Source: Microbacterium nanhaiense (GTDB taxonomy: Bacteria; Actinomycetota; Actinomycetes; Actinomycetales; Microbacteriaceae). Taken from it: a stretch of 64,000 bases of DNA. The DNA lies in NCBI RefSeq assembly GCF_014646015.1, contig NZ_BMMQ01000002.1, positions 487,928-551,927 on the forward strand, read 5' to 3'. A program made the position numbers and the translations under genes. The first letter of the stretch is position 1; each line of letters opens with the position of its first letter. The notes below the pieces were generated by a model that was not told where the DNA came from, did not search any database, and saw nothing but the letters and a program-made list of their open reading frames with translations. Positions 18,390 to 30,637 of this stretch are shown here, piece by piece.

Positions 18390-21300
18390 ATGTACTTCCA
18401 GCCTCCCTATGGTGCGAGCGGTGCGTATCCTCCGCAGCAGGGCATGTACAACCCCCGTTTCGAGAAGGACGCGTGCGGGCTGGCCATGGTCGCCACCCTC
18501 CGCGGCGAAGCGGGACACGACATCGTCGCCCTGGCTCTCGAGGCCCTTCGCAATCTCGAGCACCGCGGCGCGGTCGGTTCCGACGCCGGCACCGGTGACG
18601 GAGCGGGCATCCTGGTTCAGATGCCCGATCGCTTCTTCCGAGAAGTGCTCTCCTTCGAACTTCCTCCCGTCGGCGAGTACGCGGCCGGCATCGCATTCCT
18701 CCCCACCGATCGCATGGCGCGGGAGAAGCAGAAGCGGCAGATCGAACGCATCGCCGCGGTTGAGAACCTCCACGTGCTCGGATGGCGCGAGGTGCCGGTC
18801 GATGAGACCCACCTCGGACGCCTCGCACACGAGGCGCTTCCCGCGCTCGAGCAGCTGTTCGTCGCCAGCGCGCAGGCCGGCCACGTCGCCCCGCTGAGCG
18901 GCGTCGCCCTCGACCGCCGCGCCTACCGACTCCGCAAGCGCGCCCAGCACGAAGCTGGCGCCTACTTCGTCACGATGTCCGCCCGCACCATCGGTTACAA
19001 GGGCATGGTCACGACGCTCCAGCTGGAGCCCTTCTACCTCGATCTTCAGGACGAGCGATTCGCGAGCGAGCTCGCGATCGTGCACTCGCGGTACTCGACG
19101 AACACCTTCCCCTCGTGGCCGCTGGCGCAGCCGCTGCGCATGATGGCGCACAACGGCGAGATCAACACCGTCAGCGGAAACCGCAACTGGATGCGCGCGC
19201 GCCAGTCGCAGCTCGCCAGCGACCTGCTCGGAGACATGGAGCCGCTGCTGCCCATCTGCTCGGACGCGGAGAGCGACTCGACCTCGTTCGACGAGGTGCT
19301 CGAGATGCTCGAGCTCACGGGGCGCAGCCTGCCGCACGTGCTCATGATGATGGTCCCGGAGGCCTACGAGAAGAAGACGGGCCTCGACCCCGACGTTCGC
19401 GCCTTCTACGACTACAACGCCGGCCAGATGGAGCCCTGGGACGGACCCGCCGCGATCCTTGCGACGGACGGTACCCAGGTCGTGGCGACCCTCGACCGCA
19501 ACGGCCTGCGCCCCGGGCGCTGGACCTTGACGACCGATGGGCTCGTGATCGCGGGTTCCGAGACGGGCATCCTCGAGCTGCCGCCCGAGCGCATCGCTTG
19601 GCGCGGGCGCCTGCAGCCCGGCACCATGTTCGTCGTCGACACGGCCGAGCGCCGGATCATCTCGGACGCGGAGATCAAGAAGCGCGTCGCGACGAGTGCC
19701 CCGTGGCAGAAGTGGCTCGACGAGGGTACCGTGCGCCTCGCCGACCTGCCCGAGCGCGAGCACCTCGTGCACCCGGCCGCGAGCGTGCACCGCCGCCAGC
19801 GCACCTTCGGCTACACCGAGGAAGAGCTGAAGATCCTCATCGCGCCGATGGCGAAGACGGGCGCGGAGCCGCTCGGGGCGATGGGCTCCGACACGCCCAT
19901 CGCGGTCCTGAGCGATCGCCCGCGCCTGCTGTTCGACTACTTCGTCCAGCAGTTCGCGCAGGTGACGAACCCGCCGCTCGACTCGATCCGCGAGGAGGTC
20001 GTGACGAGCCTCCGGATCACCCTCGGCGGCGAGAACAACCTGCTCACGTGGGGCCCCGAGCACGCGCGGAAGATCGGCCTCGACTTCCCGGTGATCGACA
20101 ACGACGAGCTGGAGAAGATCCGCCACATCGACCAGGCGATGCCGGGCGCGCGGGCGGTCACCATCTCCGCGCTCTACCGCGTGTCGGCGGGCGCGAAGGG
20201 CATGAAGAAGCGCCTCGAGCAGATGTATCGCGAGGCCGATCAGGCGATCGCGGCCGGCGCGGAGTTCATCATCATCACCGACCGCGACTCCGACCAGGAG
20301 CTCGCGCCCATTCCGTCGCTCCTCGCGGTCTCGGCCGTGCATCACCACCTGATCCGCCAGGAGACGCGCATGAAGGCGAGCCTGGTGGTGGAGGCCGGCG
20401 ATGTTCGCGAGGTCCACCACGTGGCCACGCTGCTGGGCTTCGGCGCGAGCGCGGTCAACCCGTACCTGGCGATGGAGTCGGCGGAGCAGCTCGTCCGCAG
20501 CGGCGCCGTCGAGGGTGTGACGCCCGAGCAGGCCGTCAAGAACCTCATCTACGCGCTCGGCAAGGGCGTGCTGAAGATCATGTCGAAGATCGGCATCTCG
20601 GCCGTTTCGTCCTACGCGGGCGCGCAGGTGTTCGAGGCCGTCGGTCTCTCGCGCGAGTTCATCGACGACTACTTCGCCGGAACCGAGTCGAAGATCGCGG
20701 GCGTGGCCCTCGAGGTCATCGCCACGGAGGCCGCGGCCCGCCACGCCTTCGCCTATCCCACCGACCGTGCGCCGCGCGCGCACGAGAGGCTCTGGACGGG
20801 CGGCGAGTACCAGTGGCGCCGCGACGGCTCCGCGCACCTGTTCAACCCGGAGACGATCTTCCGGTTGCAGCACTCGACGCGCACGCGCCGTTACGACATC
20901 TTCCGCGAGTACACGAAGATGGTCGATGATCAGGCCGCCCAGCTGAAGACGCTGCGCGGACTCTTCGAGTTCCGAAAGGGCGCGCGCCGCCCCGTCCCGA
21001 TCGACGAGGTCGAGCCCGTCTCGAGCATCGTGAAGCGATTCTCGACGGGTGCGATGAGCTACGGATCCATCTCGCGGGAAGCCCACGAGACGCTCGCGAT
21101 CGCGATGAACCGGCTCGGCGCGAAGTCGAACACCGGTGAGGGCGGCGAGGACGTCGAGCGCCTGCTCGACCCGGAGCGCCGCAGCGCGATCAAGCAGGTC
21201 GCATCGGGCCGCTTCGGCGTGACGAGCATGTACCTCACGCACGCCGAGGATCTGCAGATCAAGCTCGCCCAGGGCGCCAAGCCCGGCGAGGGCGGACAGC

Positions 21301-22956
21301 TCCCGCCGGCGAAGGTGTACCCGTGGGTGGCGCGCACGCGCCACTCGACCCCGGGCGTGGGCCTGATCTCGCCGCCCCCGCACCACGACATCTACTCGAT
21401 CGAGGACCTCAAGCAGCTGATCTTCGACCTCAAGCGCGCGAACCCGAAGGCACGGATCCACACCAAGCTCGTCAGCCAGTCGGGCATCGGTGCGGTCGCC
21501 GCGGGCGTCGCGAAGGCGCTCAGCGACGTGATCCTCGTCTCGGGGCACGACGGCGGCACGGGCGCGAGCCCGCTGAACTCGCTGAAGCACGCCGGGACGC
21601 CGTGGGAGCTCGGGCTCGCGGAGACGCAGCAGACGCTGATGCTCAACGGCATGCGCGAGCGCGTCGTCGTGCAGGCGGACGGTCAGCTCAAGACCGGTCG
21701 CGACGTCGTGATCGCCGCGCTGCTGGGCGCCGAGGAGTTCGGCTTCGCCACCGCTCCGCTCGTCGTCGAGGGCTGCATCATGATGCGCGTGTGCCATCTC
21801 GACACCTGCCCGGTCGGCGTTGCGACGCAGAACCCCGTGCTGCGCGAGCGCTTTACCGGCAAGGCCGAGCACGTCGTGAACTTCATGGAGTTCATCGCCC
21901 AGGAGGTGCGCGAATACCTCGCCGAGCTCGGCTTCCGCTCGATCGACGAGGCCGTGGGCCACGCCGAGGTGCTCGACGTGAACGGTGCCATCGAGCACTG
22001 GAAGGCCGATGGTCTCGACCTCACGCCGATCCTCGGCGGTCCCGCCTTCGGCGAGGACGAGCCGCGTCGTCACGGACGCGAGCAGGACCACGAGCTCGAG
22101 AAGCACTTCGACGTGCAGCTGATCGACGCGGCGCGCGACATCATCGCTCGCGGCGGTGATCTCGAGCTCGAGCTGCCCGTGAAGAACACCGACCGCGCGG
22201 TCGGCACCATGCTCGGCCACGAGGTCACGCTCGCCCACGGCGAGCACGGCCTCACGGGCGGATCGATCACGGTGAAGCTCACGGGCACGGCCGGCCAGTC
22301 GCTCGGCGCGTTCCTGCCCGGCGGCATCTCGTTGAGCCTCGAGGGCGATGCGAACGATTACGTCGGCAAGGGGCTTTCGGGCGGCCAGATCTCGGTGCGT
22401 CCGTACCGCGACTCGTCGATCGACGCGTCGAGCAATGTGGTCGCGGGCAACGTGATCGGCTACGGCGCGACGGGTGGCTCGCTCTTCCTGTCGGGCCTCG
22501 TCGGCGAGCGCTTCCTCGTGCGCAACTCGGGCGCGACGGCCGTCGTCGAGGGCGTGGGAGACCACGCGCTCGAGTACATGACGGGCGGGCTCGCGGTCAT
22601 CCTGGGCGAGACGGGCCGCAACCTCGGCGCCGGAATGTCCGGCGGCACCGCGTACGTGTACGGGCTCGAGGAGGATCGCGTCAACGCGGCCGCCCTCGCG
22701 TCGGGCGAGCTCACCCTCTCACCGCTCGGCTCCGCCGAGCGCGAGATCCTGCGCGACATGCTCGAGCGGCATGTCGCCGAGACGGGCTCCGCGCTGGGTG
22801 CGCGGATGCTCGCCGACTTCGACACAGAGGCCGACAAGTTCGTGCTGGTGACCCCACGCGACTACGCGGCCGTGCTTTCCACTCGCCAGCAGGCGCTCGA
22901 CGCCGGGGAAGACCCCGACGGCGACGTCGTCTGGCGCCGCATTCTGGAGGTGACCG

Positions 22957-22964
<8 letters not shown>
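18390..22964 (+). CDS. gltB: Glutamate synthase, large subunit
   Basis: With GltD converts glutamine and 2-oxoglutarate to two glutamates. The protein is 1,524 aa. The mature N-terminus should be Cys29 in [13 protein letters not shown], the glutaminase nucleophile, after removal of a 28-aa propeptide. Central and FMN domains follow ([31 protein letters not shown]). The 3Fe-4S cysteines lie in [20 protein letters not shown] (about residue 1,130), then the C-terminal GXGXG beta-helix. GAAGGA precedes ATG 18390 by 7 nt. The stop overlaps gltD. Confidence 0.97.
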
Positions 22965-24414
<1,450 letters not shown>

Positions 24415-24420
24415 GTCATG

Positions 24421-24458
24421 CGGGGGCCCGGCGCGCGCGGCGCGTCGGGCCCCCGTTT
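24421..24458 (+). terminator. gltBD terminator
   Basis: Perfect 10-bp stem cgggggcccg (24421-24430) with cgggcccccg (24446-24455), a GC-rich 15-nt loop and a TTT tail. Confidence 0.85.
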
Positions 24459-24463
24459 GCGCG

Positions 24464-24583
24464 TAGGCTGGGGGTGCGTCCGGATATTCCCGCTCCTCAG
24501 CGCACGTGCGGTGCCTGAGAGAGCGCGCGGACTCACACCGAAACCCATGGGCATCTGTGCCCATCAGTGCGGAAGGCAATCAG
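24464..24583 (+). promoter_or_regulatory. pyk promoter and structured leader
   Basis: TAGGCT (24464-24469) is a candidate -10. The RNA from about 24475 can fold into a long hairpin. The outer stem is GTCCG (24478-24482) with CGGAC (24528-24532), extended by GTG/CAC beyond one mismatch. The inner stem is 24491-24500 with 24515-24525, 10 bp with one bulged A. A second hairpin, atgggca tctg tgcccat (24547-24564), stands just before the GGAAGG ribosome-binding site. I know no riboswitch class that fits. Confidence 0.45.
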
Positions 24584-26026
24584 GTGAGACGAGCCAAGAT
24601 CGTCGCGACCCTCGGGCCGGCGACCTCGACCAAAGAAACAGTGCGGGAGTTGATCGACGCGGGACTCGACGTCGCGCGATTCAACCTCAGTCACGGCGAC
24701 TACTCCGTGCACGACAACAACTTCGCGAACGTGCGCGCCGCGGCGGAAGAGGCAGGCCGCCCCGTCGCCATCCTCGCGGACCTCCAGGGTCCGAAGATCC
24801 GATTGGCGACGTTCGCCGACGGGCCCCACGACCTCGCCGTCGGTGACATCTTCAAGATCACCACCGAGGACGTCGTGGGCACGAAGGAGATCGTCGGCAC
24901 CACGTTCAAGGGTCTCGCGGACGACGTCGCTCCGGGCGACTACCTCCTCATCGACGACGGAAAGGTCCGCGTCCAGGTCATCGAGACCGATGGCGTGACT
25001 GTCACGACGAAGGTCATCGTCGGCGGCCCCGTCAGCAACAACAAGGGCATCAACCTGCCCGGCGTCGCCGTCAACGTGCCGGCGCTGAGCGAGAAGGACG
25101 AGAACGACCTGCGGTGGGCGCTCCGCAAGGGCGCCGACATCATCGCGCTGTCGTTCGTGCGCGATGCGAAGGACGTGCAGCGCGCTCACGTGATCATGGC
25201 CGAAGAGGGCCGTCGCGTGCCGATCATCGCCAAGATCGAGAAGCCCCAGGCCGTCGACGCGCTCGAGGAGATCGTCGAGGCCTTCGACGGAATCATGGTC
25301 GCGCGCGGCGATCTCGGTGTCGAGCTGCCGCTCGAGGCGGTTCCGATCGTTCAGAAGAAGGCCGTCGCCATCGCGCGCCGCCTCGCCAAGCCCGTCATCG
25401 TCGCGACGCAGATGCTCGAATCGATGATTTCGAACCCGGTTCCGACGCGCGCCGAGACGAGCGACGTCGCGAACGCCGTGCTCGACGGCGCGGACGCCGT
25501 CATGCTCTCGGGTGAGACGAGTGTCGGCAAGTACCCGGCGATCACGGTCCAGACCATGGCCCGTATCGTCGAATCCACCGAGGACCACGGGCTCGAGCGC
25601 ATCGAGCCGCTCACCTCGACCCCGCGCACTCAGGGCGGCGCCCTGACCGTGGCCGCCGTCGAGGTCGCAGACTTCGTCGAGGCGAAGTACCTGTGCATCT
25701 TCACGCAGACGGGTGACTCCGCGCGGCGCATGTCGCGGCTGCGGCCTTCGCGCCCGATGATCGCGTTCACCCTCGACGAGGAGACGCGCCGTCGGATGCA
25801 GCTGACCTGGGGCATTCGCTCCGCGCTCGTCGAGCTCGTCGAGCACACCGACCGCATGTTCCTCCAGGTTGACGACTACCTGCTCTCGAACGACCTCGCG
25901 CAGGTCGGTGACAAGGTGATCGTCATCTCGGGTTCCCCTCCCGGAATCGCGGGGTCGACCAACGACCTGCGCGTGCACCGCGTGGGCGATGCGATCCACG
26001 GTGCAGCCCCCGCGTATCAGCTGTAG
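24584..26026 (+). CDS. pyk: Pyruvate kinase
   Basis: Last step of glycolysis, phosphoenolpyruvate to pyruvate with ATP formation. The 480-aa protein has MRRAKIVATLGPATSTKETV, ARFNLSHGDYSVH, NNKGINLPGVAV, IIAKIEKPQAVDALEEI (catalytic Lys), DGIMVARGDLGVELPLEAVP and ATQMLESMISNPVPTRAETS. GTG 24584 is preceded by GGAAGG with 8-nt spacing and gives the standard N-terminus. It follows gltBD but is separated from it by a terminator and its own leader. Confidence 0.97.
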   Translation: MRRAKIVATLGPATSTKETVRELIDAGLDVARFNLSHGDYSVHDNNFANVRAAAEEAGRPVAILADLQGPKIRLATFADGPHDLAVGDIFKITTEDVVGTKEIVGTTFKGLADDVAPGDYLLIDDGKVRVQVIETDGVTVTTKVIVGGPVSNNKGINLPGVAVNVPALSEKDENDLRWALRKGADIIALSFVRDAKDVQRAHVIMAEEGRRVPIIAKIEKPQAVDALEEIVEAFDGIMVARGDLGVELPLEAVPIVQKKAVAIARRLAKPVIVATQMLESMISNPVPTRAETSDVANAVLDGADAVMLSGETSVGKYPAITVQTMARIVESTEDHGLERIEPLTSTPRTQGGALTVAAVEVADFVEAKYLCIFTQTGDSARRMSRLRPSRPMIAFTLDEETRRRMQLTWGIRSALVELVEHTDRMFLQVDDYLLSNDLAQVGDKVIVISGSPPGIAGSTNDLRVHRVGDAIHGAAPAYQL

Positions 26027-26070
26027 CGCGGAGTGTCGCAGGGTGGCGATCCGGTAGGATTGCCATTCTG

Positions 26071-26152
26071 GCCGGTGTGGCGGAATGGTAGACGCGACGC
26101 ACTCAAAATGCGTTGTCCACAGGGCGTGCGGGTTCGAGTCCCGCCACCGGCA
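26071..26152 (+). tRNA. tRNA-Leu (anticodon CAA)
   Basis: Acceptor GCCGGTG pairs with CACCGGC, discriminator A. The anticodon stem acgca/tgcgt holds loop ctcaaaa, giving CAA. A class II variable arm (tgtccacagggcgt) and the T-loop ggttcgagtcc are present. CCA is not encoded. A run of six T follows at 26156-26161 and may terminate it. Confidence 0.95.
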
Positions 26153-26175
26153 CGATTTTTTGAGAATTGGAATCC

Positions 26176-26181
26176 TAGGAT
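26176..26181 (+). promoter_or_regulatory. -10 box of pdtaR
   Basis: TAGGAT, 7 nt before GTG 26189. It would give a leaderless mRNA starting at that GTG and argues against ATG 26180, which overlaps the box. Confidence 0.5.
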
Positions 26182-26188
26182 GGGTGAC

Positions 26189-26803
26189 GTGAGCGAAGAG
26201 CAGAACCAGAACGTCGAATCCGCACCGCGTCGTGTGGTGGTTGCAGAAGACGAATCCCTCATCCGGATGGATATCGTCGAGATCCTGCGTGACAACGGCT
26301 ATGAGGTCGTTGGCGAGGCGGGAGACGGCGAGACGGCGGTGCAGCTTGCGACGGAGCTCCGCCCGGACCTCGTGGTGATGGACGTGAAGATGCCGCAGCT
26401 GGACGGCATCAGCGCGGCCGAGCAGCTCAGCCGCGGAAACATCGCGCCCGTGGTGCTGCTGACCGCGTTCAGCCAGAAGGAGCTCGTGGAGCGTGCGACG
26501 GAGGCCGGGGCACTGGCTTACGTCGTCAAGCCGTTTACGCCGAACGACCTGCTTCCCGCGATCGAGATCGCCCTGGCCCGCCACGATCAGATCATCACGC
26601 TCGAGGCCGAGGTCGCCGACATGGTCGAGCGCTTCGAGACCCGCAAGCTCGTCGACCGCGCCAAGGGCCTGCTGAACGAGAAGATGGGTCTGTCGGAGCC
26701 GGAGGCGTTCCGCTGGATCCAGAAGGCGTCGATGGATCGCCGCCTCACGATGCAGGACGTCGCGAAGGCGATCATCGAGCAGCTGTCGCCCAAGAAGGGC
26801 TGA
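26189..26803 (+). CDS. pdtaR: ANTAR-domain response regulator PdtaR
   Basis: Response regulator that, in its mycobacterial relative Rv1626, binds RNA and acts by antitermination. The protein is 204 aa. The receiver domain has VVVAEDESLIRMDI, phosphoacceptor Asp in LVVMDVKMPQLDGI, LLTAFSQKELVERA and YVVKPF. A C-terminal ANTAR domain (about residues 145-200) has RKLVDRAKGLLNEKMGLSEP and EAFRWIQKASMDRRLTM. GTG 26189 fits the -10 box; ATG 26180 is the alternative. No partner histidine kinase is adjacent, as in related genomes. Confidence 0.93.
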   Translation: MSEEQNQNVESAPRRVVVAEDESLIRMDIVEILRDNGYEVVGEAGDGETAVQLATELRPDLVVMDVKMPQLDGISAAEQLSRGNIAPVVLLTAFSQKELVERATEAGALAYVVKPFTPNDLLPAIEIALARHDQIITLEAEVADMVERFETRKLVDRAKGLLNEKMGLSEPEAFRWIQKASMDRRLTMQDVAKAIIEQLSPKKG

Positions 26804-26823
26804 TCGCCGGACGATCCGGATCA

Positions 26824-26870
26824 CGGTCGAGGGCGGTGCCTCCCCAGGGAGGCACCGCCCTCGACCGTTT
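26824..26870. terminator. Bidirectional terminator between pdtaR and the thioesterase gene
   Basis: Perfect 20-bp stem (26824-26843 with 26848-26867), loop ccag, and TTT on the plus side. It is the strongest hairpin in the window and lies between convergent genes. Confidence 0.92.
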
Positions 26871-26881
26871 CGCGCTGCGAT

Positions 26882-27286
26882 TCAGCGCTGCTCGCGGATG
26901 GCGTTCGTGATGCGCACGGTGGAGCACCGGCGCCCGTTCTCGTCCGTGACGATGATCTCGTGCACCGTCATCGTCCGCCCGAGGTGGATCGCGGTGCAGG
27001 TGCCCGTGACGTGACCCGAGGTCGCCGAGGCGGTGTGGGTCGCGTTGATGTCCACGCCCACGGCGTAGCGGCCCGGTCCCGCATGCAGATTCGCGGCCAT
27101 CGAGCCGAGCGACTCGCCGAGCACGACGTACGCGCCGCCGTGCACGAGACCGATCGGCTGGGTGTTGCCCTCGACGGGCATCGTCGCCACCGCGCGCTCG
27201 GCGGTGAACTCGATCATCTCGATCCCCATTCGGTCGGCGAGCGCCCCGAGCCCGCGTTCCTTCACCCAATCGAGTCCGTCTGACAT
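26882..27286 (-). CDS. PaaI-type hotdog-fold thioesterase
   Basis: Probable acyl-CoA thioesterase of 134 aa. The hotdog signature is clear: IGLVHGGAYVVLGESLGSMAA (catalytic HGG near residue 48) and AVGVDINATHTASATSGHVTG, with RTMTVHEIIVTDENGRRCST at the end. GAAAGG lies 8 nt before the ATG. The substrate cannot be told from sequence. It is divergent from polA with only 57 nt between the starts. Confidence 0.88.
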   Translation of the reverse strand: MSDGLDWVKERGLGALADRMGIEMIEFTAERAVATMPVEGNTQPIGLVHGGAYVVLGESLGSMAANLHAGPGRYAVGVDINATHTASATSGHVTGTCTAIHLGRTMTVHEIIVTDENGRRCSTVRITNAIREQR

Positions 27287-27331
27287 GTGGCGCGCCTTTC
27301 GCAAAGAGGTGAATCCGAGGCCCGTCACGCC

Positions 27332-27337
27332 TACGCT
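27332..27337 (+). promoter_or_regulatory. -10 box of polA
   Basis: TACGCT, 6 nt (ggagga) before GTG 27344. The GGAGGA touches the start codon, too close to act as a ribosome-binding site, so a leaderless transcript is more likely. Confidence 0.5.
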
Positions 27338-27343
27338 GGAGGA

Positions 27344-29962
27344 GTGACGGATCCCACGAAGCCTACCCTGCTCATCGTCGACGGCCATTCGCTGGCCTTC
27401 CGCGCCTTCTTCGCCCTGCCGGTCGACAGCTTCGTCAACGCCGAGGGCCAGCACACGAACGGAATCCACGGATTCCTGTCGATGTTCCTCGGGCTCTTGC
27501 GCGACCAGGCACCGACGCACGTCGCCGTGGCATTCGACGTGTCGGACAACACCTTCCGCAAGCAGGAGTATCCCGAGTACAAGGAGGGCCGAAACGAGAC
27601 GCCGTCCGAGTTCAAGGGACAGATCCCGTTGCTCAAGCAGGCTCTCGAGGCCATGAACGTGACGGTCCTCGAGAAGGATGGCTTCGAGGCCGACGACATC
27701 CTCGCGACGCTCGCGCGGCGCGGATCCGAGGCGGGCTATGACGTCCTCGTCTGCTCGGGCGACCGCGACGCGATCCAGCTCGTCAACGACCGCGTCACGC
27801 TGCTGTACCCCTCGGTTCAGGGCGTGTCGAAGCTGAAGCGTTACGACCCGGACGCGGTGATGGAGCGATACGGGGTGCCGCCGCACCAGTACCCGGACAT
27901 CGCCGCGCTCGTCGGCGAGAAGGCGGACAACCTCCCGGGCGTGCCCAAGGTGGGCGAGAAGACCGCGGTGAAGTGGCTCGCACAGTTCGGCTCGCTCGAC
28001 GAGGTGCTGGCGGGCGCCGAGTCGATCAAGGGCGTCGTCGGCCAGAACCTGCGCGATCACCTCGATGATGTGCGTCGCAACCGCAAGCTCAACCGCCTGC
28101 TCGACGACATCGACGTGCCCGTGGAGCTCGACGATCTCGAGCTCGGCACGGCCGATGAGAAGGCCGTCCGCGACCTCTTCTCGCAGCTCGAGTTCCGCAC
28201 GCTCCTGAAGCGCGTGCTCGACCAGATGGGCGGCGTCGGAGAGGAACCGGGAGAGAGCGCCGTGCAGGCGCCCGCGCCTCAGACGATAACGCCGGCAGAG
28301 CTCGCGGGATGGCTCGGGGCGGCCGAGGGCACCGTCGGCGTCACCGTCCTCATCCACGACGGCTGGCCGACAGACATCGGTTTCGCGACGACGTCCGCGA
28401 TCGTCGAGGCGGGGTGGACCGACGACATGGCGGCGGCCCTCCGCGACTGGTTTGCGTCGGATGCGCCGAAGGCGTTCTGTGACGCCAAGCCCCAGATCAA
28501 GGCCCTGGCCCGCGCGGGCGTTCGGGTCGAGGCGCTCGCGAGCGATGCCCTCATCGCGGGCTGGGTCGCGCGCCCGGCCTTCCCGGATAAGACGCTCGCG
28601 CACCTCGTCGACCGCTACTTGGGCGAGAAGCTCCCGGAGGGGGACCCCGACCAGCTGATCGCCACCGGCGCGTCGGCGGGGGAGCTGTCCTGGTACACGC
28701 TCCGCGCGGCCGACGCCGTCTTCGACACACTGCCCGAGACCGCGCGGGCGGTGCTCGTCGATATCGAGCTTCCGACTCTCGTGGCGCTCGCCGACATGGA
28801 ACTCGCGGGCGTCACGGTCTCGCACGAGAAGCTGTCCGCGCTGTCGCAGTCGCTCGGCGAGAAGGCCGCCCAGATCGCCGGCGAGGCCTATGCCGAGATC
28901 GGGCACGAGGTCAACCTTGGGTCGCCGAAGCAACTGCAGCAGGTCCTCTTCGAAGAGCTCGAGCTGCCGCGCACGCGCAAGACGAAGACGGGCTACACGA
29001 CCGACGCGGCCGCGCTCAGCGATCTTCAGCAGAAGACCGGCCACCCCTTCCTCGGCCAGCTGCTGGCGCACCGCGAGGCGACCAAGCTGAAGCAGATCGT
29101 CGACGGGCTCGACCTCGCGATCGCATCCGACGGACGAGTGCACACGACCTACCTGCAGACCGGTAGCCAGACCGGGCGGCTGTCGAGCACCGATCCGAAC
29201 CTGCAGAACATCCCCGTGCGCACGGAGGAATCGCGCCACATTCGCGCCGCCTTCGAGGTCGGCGACGGCTTCGAGACGCTGCTCACCGCCGACTACTCGC
29301 AGATCGAGATGCGCATCATGGCGCACCTGTCGGGCGACGCGGGTCTCGTCGAGGCCTTCAACGCGGGGGAGGACCTGCACCGCTATGTCGGCGCGCAGGT
29401 CTTCGGCGTCGATGCGGCCGAAGTCACGAGCGAGATGCGCAGCAAGGTCAAGGCGATGAGCTACGGCCTCGTGTATGGCCTCAGCGCCTTCGGCCTCGCC
29501 AAGCAGCTCGGCATCGAGCAGAAGGAAGCCAAGCAGCTCATGCTCGGCTACTTCGAGCGCTTCGGCGCCGTGCGCGACTACCTGCGCGCATCGGTGGAGC
29601 GGGCTCGCGAGGACGGATACACCGAGACGATCTTCGGGCGCCGGCGGCCCTTCCCGGACCTCACGAGCCCGAACCGCGTATTGCGTGAGAACGCGGAGCG
29701 CGCGGCGCTCAACGCGCCGATCCAGGGCAGCGCGGCCGACATCATGAAGATCGCGCTGTTCCGGATCCATCAGGACCTGCGCGGGCTGGAATCGCGGCTG
29801 CTGCTTCAGATCCACGACGAAGTCGTCGTGGAGGTCGCGCCCGGCGAGTGGGACGAGGTCGAGCAGATCGTGCGGGCGCGCATGGCGGGAGCGGCCGAGC
29901 TCTCGGTGCCGCTCTCGGTTCAGGTCGGTCACGGTTCGGACTGGAACGCGGCCGCGCACTGA
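27344..29962 (+). CDS. polA: DNA polymerase I
   Basis: Repair and Okazaki-fragment polymerase, 872 aa. N-terminal 5'-3' exonuclease: LLIVDGHSLAFRAFFALP, FDVSDNTFRKQEYPEYKEGR, DADDI-type EADDILATLAR, ALVGEKADNLPGVPKVGEKT. The middle domain keeps the fold but lacks the acidic DxE of a proofreading exonuclease (residues about 315-480), as in mycobacterial PolA. The polymerase shows DPNLQNIPVRTEESRHIRAA, LLTADYSQIEMRIMAHLSGD, RSKVKAMSYGLVYGLSAFGL and LLLQIHDEVVVE. It ends 3 nt from the convergent response-regulator gene. Confidence 0.97.
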   Translation: MTDPTKPTLLIVDGHSLAFRAFFALPVDSFVNAEGQHTNGIHGFLSMFLGLLRDQAPTHVAVAFDVSDNTFRKQEYPEYKEGRNETPSEFKGQIPLLKQALEAMNVTVLEKDGFEADDILATLARRGSEAGYDVLVCSGDRDAIQLVNDRVTLLYPSVQGVSKLKRYDPDAVMERYGVPPHQYPDIAALVGEKADNLPGVPKVGEKTAVKWLAQFGSLDEVLAGAESIKGVVGQNLRDHLDDVRRNRKLNRLLDDIDVPVELDDLELGTADEKAVRDLFSQLEFRTLLKRVLDQMGGVGEEPGESAVQAPAPQTITPAELAGWLGAAEGTVGVTVLIHDGWPTDIGFATTSAIVEAGWTDDMAAALRDWFASDAPKAFCDAKPQIKALARAGVRVEALASDALIAGWVARPAFPDKTLAHLVDRYLGEKLPEGDPDQLIATGASAGELSWYTLRAADAVFDTLPETARAVLVDIELPTLVALADMELAGVTVSHEKLSALSQSLGEKAAQIAGEAYAEIGHEVNLGSPKQLQQVLFEELELPRTRKTKTGYTTDAAALSDLQQKTGHPFLGQLLAHREATKLKQIVDGLDLAIASDGRVHTTYLQTGSQTGRLSSTDPNLQNIPVRTEESRHIRAAFEVGDGFETLLTADYSQIEMRIMAHLSGDAGLVEAFNAGEDLHRYVGAQVFGVDAAEVTSEMRSKVKAMSYGLVYGLSAFGLAKQLGIEQKEAKQLMLGYFERFGAVRDYLRASVERAREDGYTETIFGRRRPFPDLTSPNRVLRENAERAALNAPIQGSAADIMKIALFRIHQDLRGLESRLLLQIHDEVVVEVAPGEWDEVEQIVRARMAGAAELSVPLSVQVGHGSDWNAAAH

Positions 29963-29965
29963 GGG

Positions 29966-30633
<668 letters not shown>

Positions 30634-30637
<4 letters not shown>

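Noticed and set aside
18225..22565. A 1,446-codon open frame on the minus strand
   Set aside because: It lies wholly antisense to gltB, has a biased composition (His, Arg, Val, Asp) and no domain; long antisense frames are expected at this GC content.
24484..24583. TPP or glycine riboswitch before pyk
   Set aside because: The string gtgcctgagag recalls both, but the remaining conserved parts are missing and the stems seen do not match either fold.
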